A stretch of 64,000 nt of DNA from Corynebacterium meitnerae (lineage in GTDB: Bacteria; Actinomycetota; Actinomycetes; Mycobacteriales; Mycobacteriaceae). A program made the position numbers and the translations under genes. The DNA lies in the NCBI RefSeq assembly GCF_027570075.1, contig NZ_JAKMUS010000001.1, positions 124,001-188,000 of the forward strand. Direction: 5' to 3'. The notes under the pieces were generated by a model, which ran no database searches, was not told the origin of the DNA, and was given only the letters and a program-made list of their open reading frames with translations. Below, in pieces: positions 54,687 through 63,642 of the stretch; the stretch's first letter is position 1; each line of letters opens with the position of its first letter.

Positions 54687-55442
54687 ATGAGTACGCGCGC
54701 CGAAGTCTTCTCTCCTGCCCAGAACACAGCCGTGTGGTTGTCCGCATGGCTGTGTGGGCACGTTTCGACGGACGACGTCCTCTCCGCCCTACTGGACCTC
54801 GGTGGCCCCCACACCTTTCACGACGAGCCAGTGACAGAACTCTTACGCGACATCCGCGTGGCAACCAACCTCGCCGATGATGGGCCAGCAGTCCGCCTCA
54901 TTCTTTCTGGGCCGGGCCAACCCCCGGAGCTTCCGGCCGGTTCCGTCTCCGCTCTAGCACTTGCCGAATCAGGATCGGCAGCGATTGCCGTCCGCGGCTA
55001 TGCGGGGATCACCCACGTCCTCATTCCTCATTACACCCCGGAAGGCACGACGTGGCGTTGGTGCGAGGAACATGACCGCCTGCCTGAACCAGCCTGGCTC
55101 AGCCCCGGCGAGGCCGATGCCTTGCTCTCCCATGCAACAGAAGAAGCCGCCGTGCTCATACGAGCTACCGGCGGCACGCGGGCAGATCTTCCGAATCCCC
55201 GTTTGACGGTTGGATCTCTAGCCGATTTCTACGACACTCCTGGACTTCCCATGTCCACCACCCCACGCGCCGCCAAGCTATTTGCTAGGGCGGATAGGGT
55301 GGCGGCGGTGATTGAGACAGTCGTCGATAAGCTTGGCGATCACTCCTTCGACCCCCAACTCTTCAGCCTGTGGCGTCACATCCGTACAGCGCGCATGGCT
55401 GGAGTTGCTGATGCAGTGCTGAATTACCAGCGGGCTAACTAA
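54687..55442 (+). CDS. Conserved hypothetical protein
   Basis: A 251-residue protein without a recognised domain. The N-terminal half is mixed alpha/beta with hydrophobic strands (GSVSALALAESGSAAIAV); the C-terminal half is helical (AAKLFARADRVAAVIETVVDK, SLWRHIRTARMAGVADAVLNY). The start at 54687 is supported by TATACT ending exactly 7 nt before it. It overlaps hemH by eight bases at the 3' ends. Confidence 0.7.
   Translation: MSTRAEVFSPAQNTAVWLSAWLCGHVSTDDVLSALLDLGGPHTFHDEPVTELLRDIRVATNLADDGPAVRLILSGPGQPPELPAGSVSALALAESGSAAIAVRGYAGITHVLIPHYTPEGTTWRWCEEHDRLPEPAWLSPGEADALLSHATEEAAVLIRATGGTRADLPNPRLTVGSLADFYDTPGLPMSTTPRAAKLFARADRVAAVIETVVDKLGDHSFDPQLFSLWRHIRTARMAGVADAVLNYQRAN
55322..55332 (-). 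repeat. Copy of the 11-mer GCTTATCGACG
   Basis: Inside the conserved hypothetical gene at 54687; the coding strand reads Val-Asp-Lys. Confidence 0.85.
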
Positions 55443-56463
55443 CGCAGCAGTCCGGCTTACAAGGCGCACCGTTACGCGTGCAGCCCTGCACGGTGACTGT
55501 CGACAGTGTCTCAGGCACACTGCGGGCGGCAGTTTTCTCCACAAGGTCAAGGATCAGGTTGGCAAACTTCGGCTCCAACCCGACAGTTGCGGTACGCGTG
55601 AGTGTCATACCGCGATTCTCACAAGCCTCTTTGAGTTCCGTGTCGAGGTCCCACACAACCTCCATGTGATCCGTGATGAAGCCGACAGGAACACAAATGA
55701 TGTGTTTAATCGAAGGATCTGACGCATGAAGTTCTTCGGTACGGTCCACGACATCCGGCTCAAGCCACGGTGTCGCGGGATTACCAGACCGAGACTGCCA
55801 CACGACCTCATAGGAAGGCACTCCCGCGGCTTCAGCAATGAGGCGGGAGGCTTCCTCTACTTGCCGCGAATAAAGGTTTGAATCCTTGGATCCTCCAGAC
55901 GCATCATCATCTGCGTTGGGCACTGAGTGAGCAGCGAAGAGTACACGGGTAGAGTCCTGATCAGCTGACTCCCAAGCCTCGCGCACATGATCAGCCATGA
56001 GCTTGACGAAGATCGGATGACCGTAGAACTGCCACAGCTTGGTGAATTCAATATCACCGTGGGAGTCACGGAGCTTCATGATGTCCTCGTCGTACTGACG
56101 GCACGCGGAATATCCACCCCACGCGGAAGTAGCGAACACTGCCACCTTACGGTGACCGTCCGCCTTGATCTGCTCCGCAGCCTCCTGTGCGAAAGGGTGC
56201 CAATTACGGTTCCCGAAATAGACCGGCAAAGACTCCCCGCGACGCGCAATCTCCGCCTCTACATTGCTGATGATCGTCCGATTCTGATCATTAATCGGGC
56301 TCACACCTCCAAAATGGAAATAGTGTTCGCCGACAGCCGCAAGACGTTCGCGCGGTATACCCCGACCTCTCGTTACATTCTCTAGAAATGGAATAACCTC
56401 GTCCTCCCCTTCGGGGCCACCGAAAGAAAGAACGAGGAGTGCATCAAAATCACTAAACGACAT
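55435..56463 (-). CDS. hemH: Coproporphyrin ferrochelatase
   Basis: A 342-residue ferrochelatase that inserts Fe2+ into coproporphyrin III in the actinobacterial haem pathway (also called CpfC). The start LVLSFGGPEGEDEVIPFLENVTRG is typical. Cys in WGGYSACRQY near residue 120 and the C-terminal CTRNGAPCKPDCCVS suggest the [2Fe-2S] cluster described for actinobacterial enzymes. TAGACT ends exactly 7 nt before the ATG. Confidence 0.95.
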   Translation of the reverse strand: MSFSDFDALLVLSFGGPEGEDEVIPFLENVTRGRGIPRERLAAVGEHYFHFGGVSPINDQNRTIISNVEAEIARRGESLPVYFGNRNWHPFAQEAAEQIKADGHRKVAVFATSAWGGYSACRQYDEDIMKLRDSHGDIEFTKLWQFYGHPIFVKLMADHVREAWESADQDSTRVLFAAHSVPNADDDASGGSKDSNLYSRQVEEASRLIAEAAGVPSYEVVWQSRSGNPATPWLEPDVVDRTEELHASDPSIKHIICVPVGFITDHMEVVWDLDTELKEACENRGMTLTRTATVGLEPKFANLILDLVEKTAARSVPETLSTVTVQGCTRNGAPCKPDCCVS

Positions 56464-56508
56464 GGACGCTAGTCTAGATCAACCGTGACTACCCGATGAC
56501 TGATTGTG

Positions 56509-58098
56509 CTAAATGAGTCGGACCGCATACGGCGCCATACCACTCTGGCGCACCGCAGTCTTCTGCACGTTCATACCCGTCTGTGGTGCTTCGAGCATCT
56601 GGCCATTGCCCAGGTAGATAGCCACGTGGCGGCTACCACCCTCACCCCAGAACAGAAGGTCACCACGTTCAGCCTGCGCCACCGGGATCTTCTCGCCGCG
56701 CTGGTACTGGTAGCCGGTGTAGTGTGGCAGGGAGATGCCCACGCCAGCAAAGGCATAGAGTACGAGACCAGAGCAGTCATAGCCAAGCTGACCGGTGCGT
56801 GGGTTCCTGCCGTCGCTGATGCCAGCGGTCGGACCGTTCGCATCGCCACCACCCCACACGTACGGGGTGCCAATCTGCGATTCAGCGCGCGCAATCACAG
56901 CCTCAATCTGCTGCTGGCGGGAACCATTAGCTGCTGCGGCGGAAGAGTCCTCGCGGATTTCCTCGGACACGGAAGCACTGTCCTTCACCTCCGGAAGAAC
57001 ATCCGCGACGTTCGTCCCTGCTTCAGCATCGGTTTCAGCGACGGCGTCATTGGCGTTCTGGTTACCGGACGTCGCAGCAATGCTTTCCGACGCCCCTCCG
57101 TTCCCATACGGGTTCTCCAGCATCGCGTGCTCAGCCTGAGACTCACCCACCGCCTCGGCGAGGGCGTTGATGGCGGCATCGACAACGGCCTGCTGAGTAT
57201 CCTGCTGGGCCGGTGCCGGAGCAGACTCCTGAGCCGGCGCCGAAGTCTCAGTCTCGGGCTCAGACTCAGCAGCTGGCGCAGGGGTTGATTCAGCGGACGG
57301 CTCGGTGGTTGCCTCGGAGGTCTCCTCCGCAGACTCCGCCAGCTCCTCAGGTGCGGGGGCCGGGGCGGGGGTTGCGATTTCAGGGGTGTCGTCGACAAGC
57401 GGATGCTCCGGACGCAGCTCCGCGAGCTCATTCTGTGCAGTTTCGAGATCTGCTACCGCAGCATCACGCGCTGCAGACTTATCCACGAGCTCAGTAACCG
57501 CATTCTCCAACGTTCCGCGCGCGTCGACCTCGGCTTGGGTGGCTTGGCGCTCGCGCTCGTCGGCAAGCCTGCTGGCTTGACGCAGTGTGGATTCGTCGTT
57601 GGCTGCGATGGTGCGGTTGCGCACGAGCTCTTCGAGGGCATTGCGCTTCTCGTCAGACTCGCGACGCAGGTAAGTCTGACGATCCAGCGAATCCTTGCGC
57701 GCATCGCCGGAGCCCATCTGGGCCGGCGAAGCAGAATTTTGCGCGCGGTAGGAAGAACGCGACACGGCGTTCAGCTCATCCTGCGCGCGATCAACATCGG
57801 CCTGGGAGGCGTTCAGACGATTCTTGGCCTCCTGCGCACCCTGGCGAGCCTGCTCTGCGAGCGACTGTGCATCATGCAGATCGACGAGCGCCTGGTTCAC
57901 CGCCTCCTGCAGCCCACCAATCTCAAGGTTGATGCGATTGATATCAGCCTCGATGTCGGTGATGGAAGAAACGAGTGCAGTCACCGGCGATTCCTGCGCC
58001 ACGGAAGTAGTGGAGCTCACGATAGACAGCGAGACTGCGCACGCTGCTGCTGGAATCAGGCCACGGAAACGACGATGCGTACGGACTGTGAAACCCAC
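56509..58098 (-). CDS. Secreted NlpC/P60 peptidoglycan hydrolase
   Basis: A 529-residue protein with a signal peptide (LIPAAACAVSLSIVSSTTSVAQ), a long coiled coil (about residues 45-215: ITDIEADINRINLEIGGLQ onward), an acidic Pro/Ala/Glu-rich linker, and a C-terminal NlpC/P60 domain. Its catalytic Cys is in YDCSGLVLYAF and its His in GGSRHVAIYLG. It should cleave D-Glu-mDAP bonds during cell separation; the coiled coil is a likely regulatory domain, as in RipA/RipC. AGAGG lies 8-10 nt before the GTG at 58098. A long leader with a terminator-like hairpin precedes it. Confidence 0.9.
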   Translation of the reverse strand: MGFTVRTHRRFRGLIPAAACAVSLSIVSSTTSVAQESPVTALVSSITDIEADINRINLEIGGLQEAVNQALVDLHDAQSLAEQARQGAQEAKNRLNASQADVDRAQDELNAVSRSSYRAQNSASPAQMGSGDARKDSLDRQTYLRRESDEKRNALEELVRNRTIAANDESTLRQASRLADERERQATQAEVDARGTLENAVTELVDKSAARDAAVADLETAQNELAELRPEHPLVDDTPEIATPAPAPAPEELAESAEETSEATTEPSAESTPAPAAESEPETETSAPAQESAPAPAQQDTQQAVVDAAINALAEAVGESQAEHAMLENPYGNGGASESIAATSGNQNANDAVAETDAEAGTNVADVLPEVKDSASVSEEIREDSSAAAANGSRQQQIEAVIARAESQIGTPYVWGGGDANGPTAGISDGRNPRTGQLGYDCSGLVLYAFAGVGISLPHYTGYQYQRGEKIPVAQAERGDLLFWGEGGSRHVAIYLGNGQMLEAPQTGMNVQKTAVRQSGMAPYAVRLI

Positions 58099-58143
58099 GG
58101 AAGGTATTCCTCTCACCGCACTCAACTTTGGACATGCGACAGC

Positions 58144-58172
58144 ACAAACAAAGCCCGGCCAACGGTGGCCGG
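58144..58172 (-). terminator. Terminator-like hairpin in the NlpC/P60 leader
   Basis: On the minus strand CCGGCCA (58172-58166), a 4-nt loop and TGGCCGG (58161-58155) form a tight stem followed by GCTTTGTTTGT. It lies about 45 bases before the ribosome binding site, so it is an attenuator candidate. Confidence 0.65.
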
Positions 58173-58550
58173 AGTGCGGATTCTTGAACGATCACGGATG
58201 TGAGCTCGCGGGAATTTGTCCGCACCTCAAACTTGACCGCAACACGAATTCGCCCCGCTCCCGGCATGGTGCCGAATGCGGAAACGAACTCAATTCTTGG
58301 CGTGCTTCCCCACATGCCCGAACTGATCAAGAGCTTCGCCCCGGCCACGAGCCAAGGTTCTGCCTTGCGTCATTCAACTGTGTTACGTGCGCGTTAGAAG
58401 TAACGGCTTTCAGCCCACGAGCTGACATGGAAACCATAGGCCACTTGAAACGTCTGGCGCACATCCTTTACCAATATTCACATTGGTCAAGGCGAATCAC
58501 ATGACTGTTACTTTTGGGCATGCTGGGGTTTTGCGGACATGGCGAACTTA

Positions 58551-58566
58551 TGTGATGTCTGTCACA
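58551..58566. promoter_or_regulatory. GlxR (CRP-family) binding site candidate
   Basis: TGTGATGTCTGTCACA is an exact TGTGA-N6-TCACA palindrome, the C. glutamicum GlxR consensus. It lies about 450 bases upstream of the NlpC/P60 start and 85 bases from the end of the next gene. Confidence 0.7.
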
Positions 58567-58650
58567 GTTGGGAATTTTTTCGCCACAGGCGTTAACACGC
58601 GACACATAGATTGACATATATGCGCCACGGCGTGTCGCGGAAGTCTAGGC

Positions 58651-59124
58651 TTAGCGCTTGACGGATACCCGCGTAGCGAGTGCAACAACGGCCACTACCG
58701 CGACGAAGAAGACGCCGAGGCCGGCCCATGCTGGGCCCGGTTGTGACGTTTCCGCAACGAATGCGTCGATCCCCTGCGCGTAATCCGGCTGTCGAATGAG
58801 GGCGAATTGCGCTCCTTCAATCTGTGCGCGAGTCAGGGTGTTACTCACGGCCGCCGTCGCATCGGGAGTGCGGACAATAACGGTGTTCGTATCTGTTTCG
58901 TCCAACATTTCCTGCGCAAGATCGCGGAGGGCGCCTGGCCCCACCCCCACTTGCTCCAGAACGATGAAGCCGAACGGGCCGTTATCGGTTTGATTCGCTT
59001 CCTGTGTTACGCGCAGCAAATCTGGCTCAATCAGAAGGTTCACCGGGTTGTCCGTCTCAAACGCAACCCCGTCATCCGCCAGTTGAGCACTCAAAGAAGC
59101 CTTATCGACGTTCACAGGAGCCAT
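58651..59124 (-). CDS. Rv1476-like membrane protein (DUF6676 type)
   Basis: A 157-residue protein with an N-terminal soluble domain (MAPVNVDKASLSAQLADDGVAFE to about residue 125) and a single C-terminal helix (GPAWAGLGVFFVAVVAVVALATRV) followed by VSVKR, so it is probably a tail-anchored protein. The same gene lies between acn and an NlpC/P60 gene in mycobacteria. Function is unknown. The ATG at 59124 is the most likely start; no strong promoter was seen. Confidence 0.75.
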   Translation of the reverse strand: MAPVNVDKASLSAQLADDGVAFETDNPVNLLIEPDLLRVTQEANQTDNGPFGFIVLEQVGVGPGALRDLAQEMLDETDTNTVIVRTPDATAAVSNTLTRAQIEGAQFALIRQPDYAQGIDAFVAETSQPGPAWAGLGVFFVAVVAVVALATRVSVKR

Positions 59125-59307
59125 ACCGGCAAAGGCTACCGCGCCTGCGTTGTTAGCTTCGGAGGCGCGCAGTAGTTCTCTCAACGGAACCGGCGTCCCA
59201 CACTAAGTTGCGCCCCCAAACTGAGGGAGTTCTCCGGTTACGGGGTAGCTAAAAGTTCCATACACGACCGTTTGATGGACCGCGTTACAGCTTTTCTGGC
59301 CCCAGTG

Positions 59308-59328
59308 CCCTACCATGTGCAGGTAGGG
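59308..59328 (+). promoter_or_regulatory. 7-bp inverted repeat upstream of acn
   Basis: CCCTACC (59308-59314) and GGTAGGG (59322-59328) flank a 7-nt centre about 60 bases before the acn start. It could be an operator or a leader hairpin. Two short alternative hairpins (ACCC/GGGT, GGGT/ACCC) follow at 59329-59349. Confidence 0.45.
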
Positions 59329-59385
59329 ACCCCTGTGGGTCGCAACACCCAGATTCTAAGTTTGACAACGAGAAACGGAGCTCAC

Positions 59386-62166
59386 GTGTCTGAGAGCAAG
59401 AACTCCTTTAACGCGAAGAAGACTCTCGAGGTCGGCGGCAAGTCCTACGACTACTACGCCCTCGATGCAGTCGAAGGTATGGAGAAACTCCCCTACTCCC
59501 TGAAGGTGCTGGGCGAGAACCTGCTGCGCACCGAGGACGGCAAGAACGTCACCGAGGAGCACATCAAGGCGATTGCTAACTGGGATCCGTCGGCTGAGCC
59601 GTCCATCGAGATCCAGTTCACCCCGGCCCGCGTGCTGATGCAGGACTTCACCGGTGTTCCGTGTGTGGTCGACCTCGCAACCATGCGTGAGGCTGTCTCC
59701 TCCCTCGGCGGTAACCCGGACCAGGTTAACCCGCTGAACCCGGCTGAGATGGTCATTGACCACTCCGTGATCATCGAGGCGTTCGGCTCCGCGGACGCTC
59801 TGGATAAGAACGTCGAGATCGAGTACGAGCGCAACGAAGAGCGCTACCAGTTCCTGCGCTGGGGTGCAGAGAACTTCTCCAACTTCCGCGTCGTCCCGCC
59901 GGGAACCGGCATTGTCCACCAGGTGAACATCGAGTACCTGTCCCGCGTTGTCTTTGACAACGACGGTGTTGCGTACCCGGACACCTGTATTGGTACGGAC
60001 TCCCACACCACCATGGAGAACGGCCTGGGCATCCTGGGCTGGGGTGTCGGCGGCATCGAGGCTGAGGCAGCAATGCTCGGCCAGCCGGTGTCCATGCTCA
60101 TCCCGCGCGTCGTCGGCTTCAAGCTCACCGGTGAGATCCCGGTTGGCGTGACCGCTACCGACGTGGTGCTGACCGTCACCGAGATGCTGCGTGAGCACGG
60201 TGTGGTTCAGAAGTTCGTCGAGTTCTACGGCGACGGCGTCAAGGAGATTCCGCTGGCAAACCGCGCCACCATCGGCAACATGTCTCCGGAGTTCGGCTCC
60301 ACCTGTGCGATCTTCCCGATCGACGAGGAGACCATCAACTACCTGCACCTCACCGGCCGCGACCAGGAGACCATCGACCGCGTCGAGGCTTACGCCAAGG
60401 CTCAGGGCATGTGGCTCGAGCAGGGTGCGAAGGAAGCTGAGTACTCCGAGTACCTCGAGCTCGACCTCTCCACCGTCAAGCCGTCCATCGCTGGCCCGAA
60501 GCGTCCGCAGGACCGCATTCTGCTGGAGGAGTCCAAGGCAACCTTCCGCAAGCAGCTGCCGGACTACAACACCGCTGGCGAGGGCACCGCAGAGCCGGTC
60601 CGCGCCGAGAAGGTCGAGACCGTTTCCTACAACGAGTCCTGGCCGGCAAACGGTGAGTCTGCTGCTGAGGGCGCTGAGGGCCGTGCTTCTAAGCCGGTCA
60701 TCGTCGAGTCCCCGCAGGGTGGCGAGTACACCCTCGACCACGGCATGGTTGCCATCGCCGCTATCACCTCCTGCACCAACACCTCCAACCCGTCCGTCAT
60801 GGTCGGTGCGGCGCTGCTGGCACGCAAGGCTGCTGAGAAGGGCCTGAAGGCTAAGCCGTGGGTGAAGACCATTATGGCTCCGGGCTCCCAGGTCGTTGAC
60901 GGCTACTACAACCGCGCTGACCTCTGGAAGGACCTCGAGGCTGTCGGCTTCTACCTCTCCGGCTTCGGCTGTGCATCCTGCATCGGTAACTCCGGCCCGC
61001 TGCCGAACGAGATTTCCGCTGCTATCAACGAGCACGACCTGACCGCAACCGCAGTTCTGTCCGGTAACCGTAACTTCGAGGGTCGTATTTCCCCCGACGT
61101 GAAGATGAACTACCTGGCATCCCCGCTGCTGGTCATCGCGTACTCCATCGCCGGCACCATGGACTTCGACTTCGAGACCCAGCCGCTCGGCCAGGATGCA
61201 GACGGCAACGACGTCTTCCTGAAGGACGTGTGGCCGTCCGCTGAGGAGATCGAGGGCGTCATCGCTGACACCATCTCCCGTGAGATGTACGAGAAGGACT
61301 ACGCTGACGTCTTCAAGGGCGACAAGCAGTGGCAGGAGCTCGACATTCCGCAGGGCAAGACCTTCTCCTGGAACGAAGACTCCACCTACATCCGCAAGGC
61401 TCCGTACTTCGACGGTATGCCGGAGCAGCCGGAGGCTGTCGAGGACATCACCGGCGCACGCGTGCTGGCTAAGCTGGGCGACTCCGTGACCACGGACCAC
61501 ATCTCCCCTGCTTCCTCCATCAAGCCGGGCACCCCGGCTGCGAACTACCTGGATGCAAACGGTGTGGCTCGCCACGACTACAACTCCTTCGGTTCCCGTC
61601 GTGGTAACCACGAGGTCATGGTCCGCGGTACCTTCGCTAACATCCGCCTGCGCAACCAGCTGGTGGAAGAGGCTGGCGGTTACACCCGTGACTTCACCCA
61701 GGAAGGCGCTCCGCAGGCGTTCATCTACGACGCTGCACAGAACTACGCCGAGAAGAACATCCCGCTGGTCGTCCTGGCTGGTAAGGAGTACGGCACCGGT
61801 TCTTCCCGTGACTGGGCTGCGAAGGGCACCAACCTGCTCGGCGTTCGCGCTGTCATCACCGAGTCCTTCGAGCGTATTCACCGCTCGAACCTGATCGGTA
61901 TGGGTGTTCTGCCGCTGCAGTTCCCGGAGGGTGAGACCCACGCTTCCCTGGGCCTGGACGGCACCGAGACCTTCGACATCACCGGCATCACCGCCTTCAA
62001 CGAGGGCGACGCTATCCCGGAGACTGTCCACGTCACCGCCACGAAGGAAGGCGGCGAGAAGGTTGAGTTCGACGCTAAGGTTCGCGTCGATACGCCTGGT
62101 GAGGCTGAGTACTACCGCCACGGCGGCATTCTGCAGTACGTTCTGCGCCAGATGGTCAAGAACTAA
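59386..62166 (+). CDS. acn: Aconitate hydratase A
   Basis: A 926-residue [4Fe-4S] enzyme of the citric acid cycle that isomerises citrate to isocitrate. Cluster cysteines are visible in [11 protein letters not shown] and [11 protein letters not shown]; the substrate Arg/Ser region [11 protein letters not shown] lies in the swivel domain. The GTG at 59386 has GGAG upstream. Codon choice is very restricted (mostly CCG, AAC, GAG, TCC, CTG), typical of a highly expressed gene. In C. glutamicum the repressor gene acnR follows, but here only a terminator does. Confidence 0.97.
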   Translation: MSESKNSFNAKKTLEVGGKSYDYYALDAVEGMEKLPYSLKVLGENLLRTEDGKNVTEEHIKAIANWDPSAEPSIEIQFTPARVLMQDFTGVPCVVDLATMREAVSSLGGNPDQVNPLNPAEMVIDHSVIIEAFGSADALDKNVEIEYERNEERYQFLRWGAENFSNFRVVPPGTGIVHQVNIEYLSRVVFDNDGVAYPDTCIGTDSHTTMENGLGILGWGVGGIEAEAAMLGQPVSMLIPRVVGFKLTGEIPVGVTATDVVLTVTEMLREHGVVQKFVEFYGDGVKEIPLANRATIGNMSPEFGSTCAIFPIDEETINYLHLTGRDQETIDRVEAYAKAQGMWLEQGAKEAEYSEYLELDLSTVKPSIAGPKRPQDRILLEESKATFRKQLPDYNTAGEGTAEPVRAEKVETVSYNESWPANGESAAEGAEGRASKPVIVESPQGGEYTLDHGMVAIAAITSCTNTSNPSVMVGAALLARKAAEKGLKAKPWVKTIMAPGSQVVDGYYNRADLWKDLEAVGFYLSGFGCASCIGNSGPLPNEISAAINEHDLTATAVLSGNRNFEGRISPDVKMNYLASPLLVIAYSIAGTMDFDFETQPLGQDADGNDVFLKDVWPSAEEIEGVIADTISREMYEKDYADVFKGDKQWQELDIPQGKTFSWNEDSTYIRKAPYFDGMPEQPEAVEDITGARVLAKLGDSVTTDHISPASSIKPGTPAANYLDANGVARHDYNSFGSRRGNHEVMVRGTFANIRLRNQLVEEAGGYTRDFTQEGAPQAFIYDAAQNYAEKNIPLVVLAGKEYGTGSSRDWAAKGTNLLGVRAVITESFERIHRSNLIGMGVLPLQFPEGETHASLGLDGTETFDITGITAFNEGDAIPETVHVTATKEGGEKVEFDAKVRVDTPGEAEYYRHGGILQYVLRQMVKN

Positions 62167-62178
62167 CCTGCATAGCTG

Positions 62179-62210
62179 AAAGCCGGTTCCCCTCGTGGGA
62201 GCCGGCTTTT
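62179..62210 (+). terminator. Terminator of acn
   Basis: AAAGCCGGTTCCC (62179-62191) pairs with GGGAGCCGGCTTT (62197-62209) with one wobble, followed by T, 13 bases past the acn stop. Confidence 0.85.
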
Positions 62211-62246
62211 CGCTTATCTGGGTCCCCCCACTTACAATTCCCTCTT

Positions 62247-62972
62247 ATGCCTCAACTGCTCTTCCTATCGCTGCGCAACGGTCCTGTTGGTCCTGCGGTG
62301 TCCCATGCTGAGTACCACGACACGCTGCGTGCGACCGGGTTGAGCACGGACGACATTGAGCTGCGCGCTATCCCCGATGAGACGACGGAATTGGGCAGCC
62401 TCGACGGCATCAAGGGCATCTTCGTGGGTGGTAGTTCCCTCAACATCACCAACGAGGAGTACTCCCCGTGGCAGCAGCACGTCCACGCGATCCTCGCTGA
62501 AATCGCCGAGGGTGAGATCCCCGTTTTCTTCGTCTGCTACGGCATCAGTTGGCTCACCCACCACTTGGGCGGCGCGGTTGGGCACAGCCACCCGGAGACG
62601 TCGGGCCCCACTATCGTGAGTGCGCTGCCTGCCGCCGAGGATGATCCGCTCATGGCTGGCCTGCCCAAGCTGTTCACGGCGCTGACCGGTCACACGGAAA
62701 ACCCGATCACAGCCCCCGAGGGCGCCACGCTATTGGCCGAGGGGCCTTCCTGTCCGGTTCAGGTCCTGCGCTATCGGGATCGCGTGTGGGCCACCCAGTT
62801 CCACGCGGAGATGGACGCCGCCGCAATGAAGACGCGCATGGATTTCTACTACGACTACGGGTACTTCCCGCAGGACGAGTACGACGTCATTGTCGCCGGC
62901 CTCCCCAGCGTGGATACGACGGCGGCGAACGCGCTGGTGAAACGCTTCGCCGAGTTCTGCCTAGAGCGCTAA
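62247..62972 (+). CDS. Class I glutamine amidotransferase-like protein
   Basis: A 241-residue stand-alone glutaminase-type domain. The nucleophile elbow is FVCYGISWL, and the catalytic His/Glu lie in TQFHAEMD. No synthase domain is fused, and its partner is unknown; it is the cg1739-type gene that follows acnR in C. glutamicum. It is not PdxT: too long and without PdxT motifs. A consensus -10, TACAAT (62233-62238), ends 8 nt before the ATG. Its 3' end overlaps the next gene by 12 bases. Confidence 0.88.
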   Translation: MPQLLFLSLRNGPVGPAVSHAEYHDTLRATGLSTDDIELRAIPDETTELGSLDGIKGIFVGGSSLNITNEEYSPWQQHVHAILAEIAEGEIPVFFVCYGISWLTHHLGGAVGHSHPETSGPTIVSALPAAEDDPLMAGLPKLFTALTGHTENPITAPEGATLLAEGPSCPVQVLRYRDRVWATQFHAEMDAAAMKTRMDFYYDYGYFPQDEYDVIVAGLPSVDTTAANALVKRFAEFCLER

Positions 62973-63632
62973 CTCCCGCGCAGGAGTGTCCCCGTCCTCA
63001 AAATCAAACGGGTTCGACGGCATCGCCTCGCGCCCCACAGCCTCCACGATCACCTGCGCGACAAGCTCACGCGAAGTCGTCGAGTCAGCTCCCGTTTGCT
63101 TATCGACGGCTCGCCCACCGTGAGAGCGCTCCATCGTCAACCTCGTCGGCCCCAGGATAACGTGGTCGAGCTCCGAAGCTAATAGACGCTGGTCCACCGC
63201 CTTCTTCGACTCCACGTACGCGTACCAGCTGCTTCCGTCATCCTCAGCGGTCGCCTCAGCAGCACCGGCGTAGGACACCATGACCAGCTTCGGCGCAAAC
63301 TCACCTAGCTCCTCGAGGGCGTCAATCAAGCGCATCGCCGCGTCTCGATCCACAGCGTACGTCCGCTCAGGGTTACCACCGCCCGCGCCCGCAGACCACA
63401 CCACCACGTCGAACGGAGTGACTAGGCGTGCCCATTCCTCCGCGTCTAGGCGGGTGAGGTCGGTGACGATGGCGGCGGCGGAGGCGTCGATAAGCTGCTG
63501 AGCATGCGAGGGGTTGCGCACGAGGCCGGCGACCTTGTGCCCCTCCGCAACGAGCAATGGCACGCTCAACTGGCTGACCTTGCCGCCAGCGCCGATAACA
63601 AGAACGAATTGAGTGAACTCTTCTGTTTCCAT
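62961..63632 (-). CDS. NmrA-like NAD(P)-binding protein
   Basis: A 223-residue atypical SDR with the N-terminal motif VLVIGAGGKVSQLSVPLLVAEGHKV (GxGGxxS-type), VVWSAGAGGG and a Lys/Tyr-poor active site, so it may be a sensor or a reductase. The segment SSWYAYVESKKAVDQRLLAS resembles the SDR YxxxK motif. TAGCCT ends exactly 7 nt before the ATG. The same gene follows the amidotransferase in C. glutamicum. Confidence 0.82.
   Translation of the reverse strand: METEEFTQFVLVIGAGGKVSQLSVPLLVAEGHKVAGLVRNPSHAQQLIDASAAAIVTDLTRLDAEEWARLVTPFDVVVWSAGAGGGNPERTYAVDRDAAMRLIDALEELGEFAPKLVMVSYAGAAEATAEDDGSSWYAYVESKKAVDQRLLASELDHVILGPTRLTMERSHGGRAVDKQTGADSTTSRELVAQVIVEAVGREAMPSNPFDFEDGDTPARELAL
63098..63108 (+). 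repeat. Copy of the 11-mer GCTTATCGACG
   Basis: Inside the NmrA-like gene; the coding strand reads Val-Asp-Lys. Confidence 0.85.
63485..63495 (-). repeat. Copy of the 11-mer GCTTATCGACG
   Basis: Inside the NmrA-like gene, encoding Leu-Ile-Asp; inverted relative to the copy 0.4 kb away. Confidence 0.85.
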
Positions 63633-63642
63633 GGCGCCCAGG

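Larger units (their letters stand above)
58099..58650 (-). other. 552-base gap: leader and regulatory region of the NlpC/P60 gene
   Basis: No convincing gene lies here. It holds a perfect GlxR-type site (58551-58566), a CCAAT-N6-ATTGG repeat (58471-58486), competing complementary segments and a terminator-like hairpin close to the ribosome binding site. The bases between about 58230 and 58470 are GC-rich and look structured, but I recognise no named RNA family. Confidence 0.6.

Noticed and set aside
58099-58650. Canonical ydaO (c-di-AMP) riboswitch before the NlpC/P60 gene
   Set aside because: The conserved elements I know for this class (GGGGUGAAUC, CAGCUAACC) are absent on the minus strand, so only an unnamed structured leader is claimed.
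59125-59385. AcnR operator upstream of acn
   Set aside because: No match to CAG-AC-N3-GTACTG was found; only an unrelated inverted repeat.
59356-62121. A 921-codon open frame antisense to acn
   Set aside because: acn fills the other strand with clear aconitase motifs and strong codon bias. Such codon use leaves stop-free antisense frames. The translation shows no family motif.
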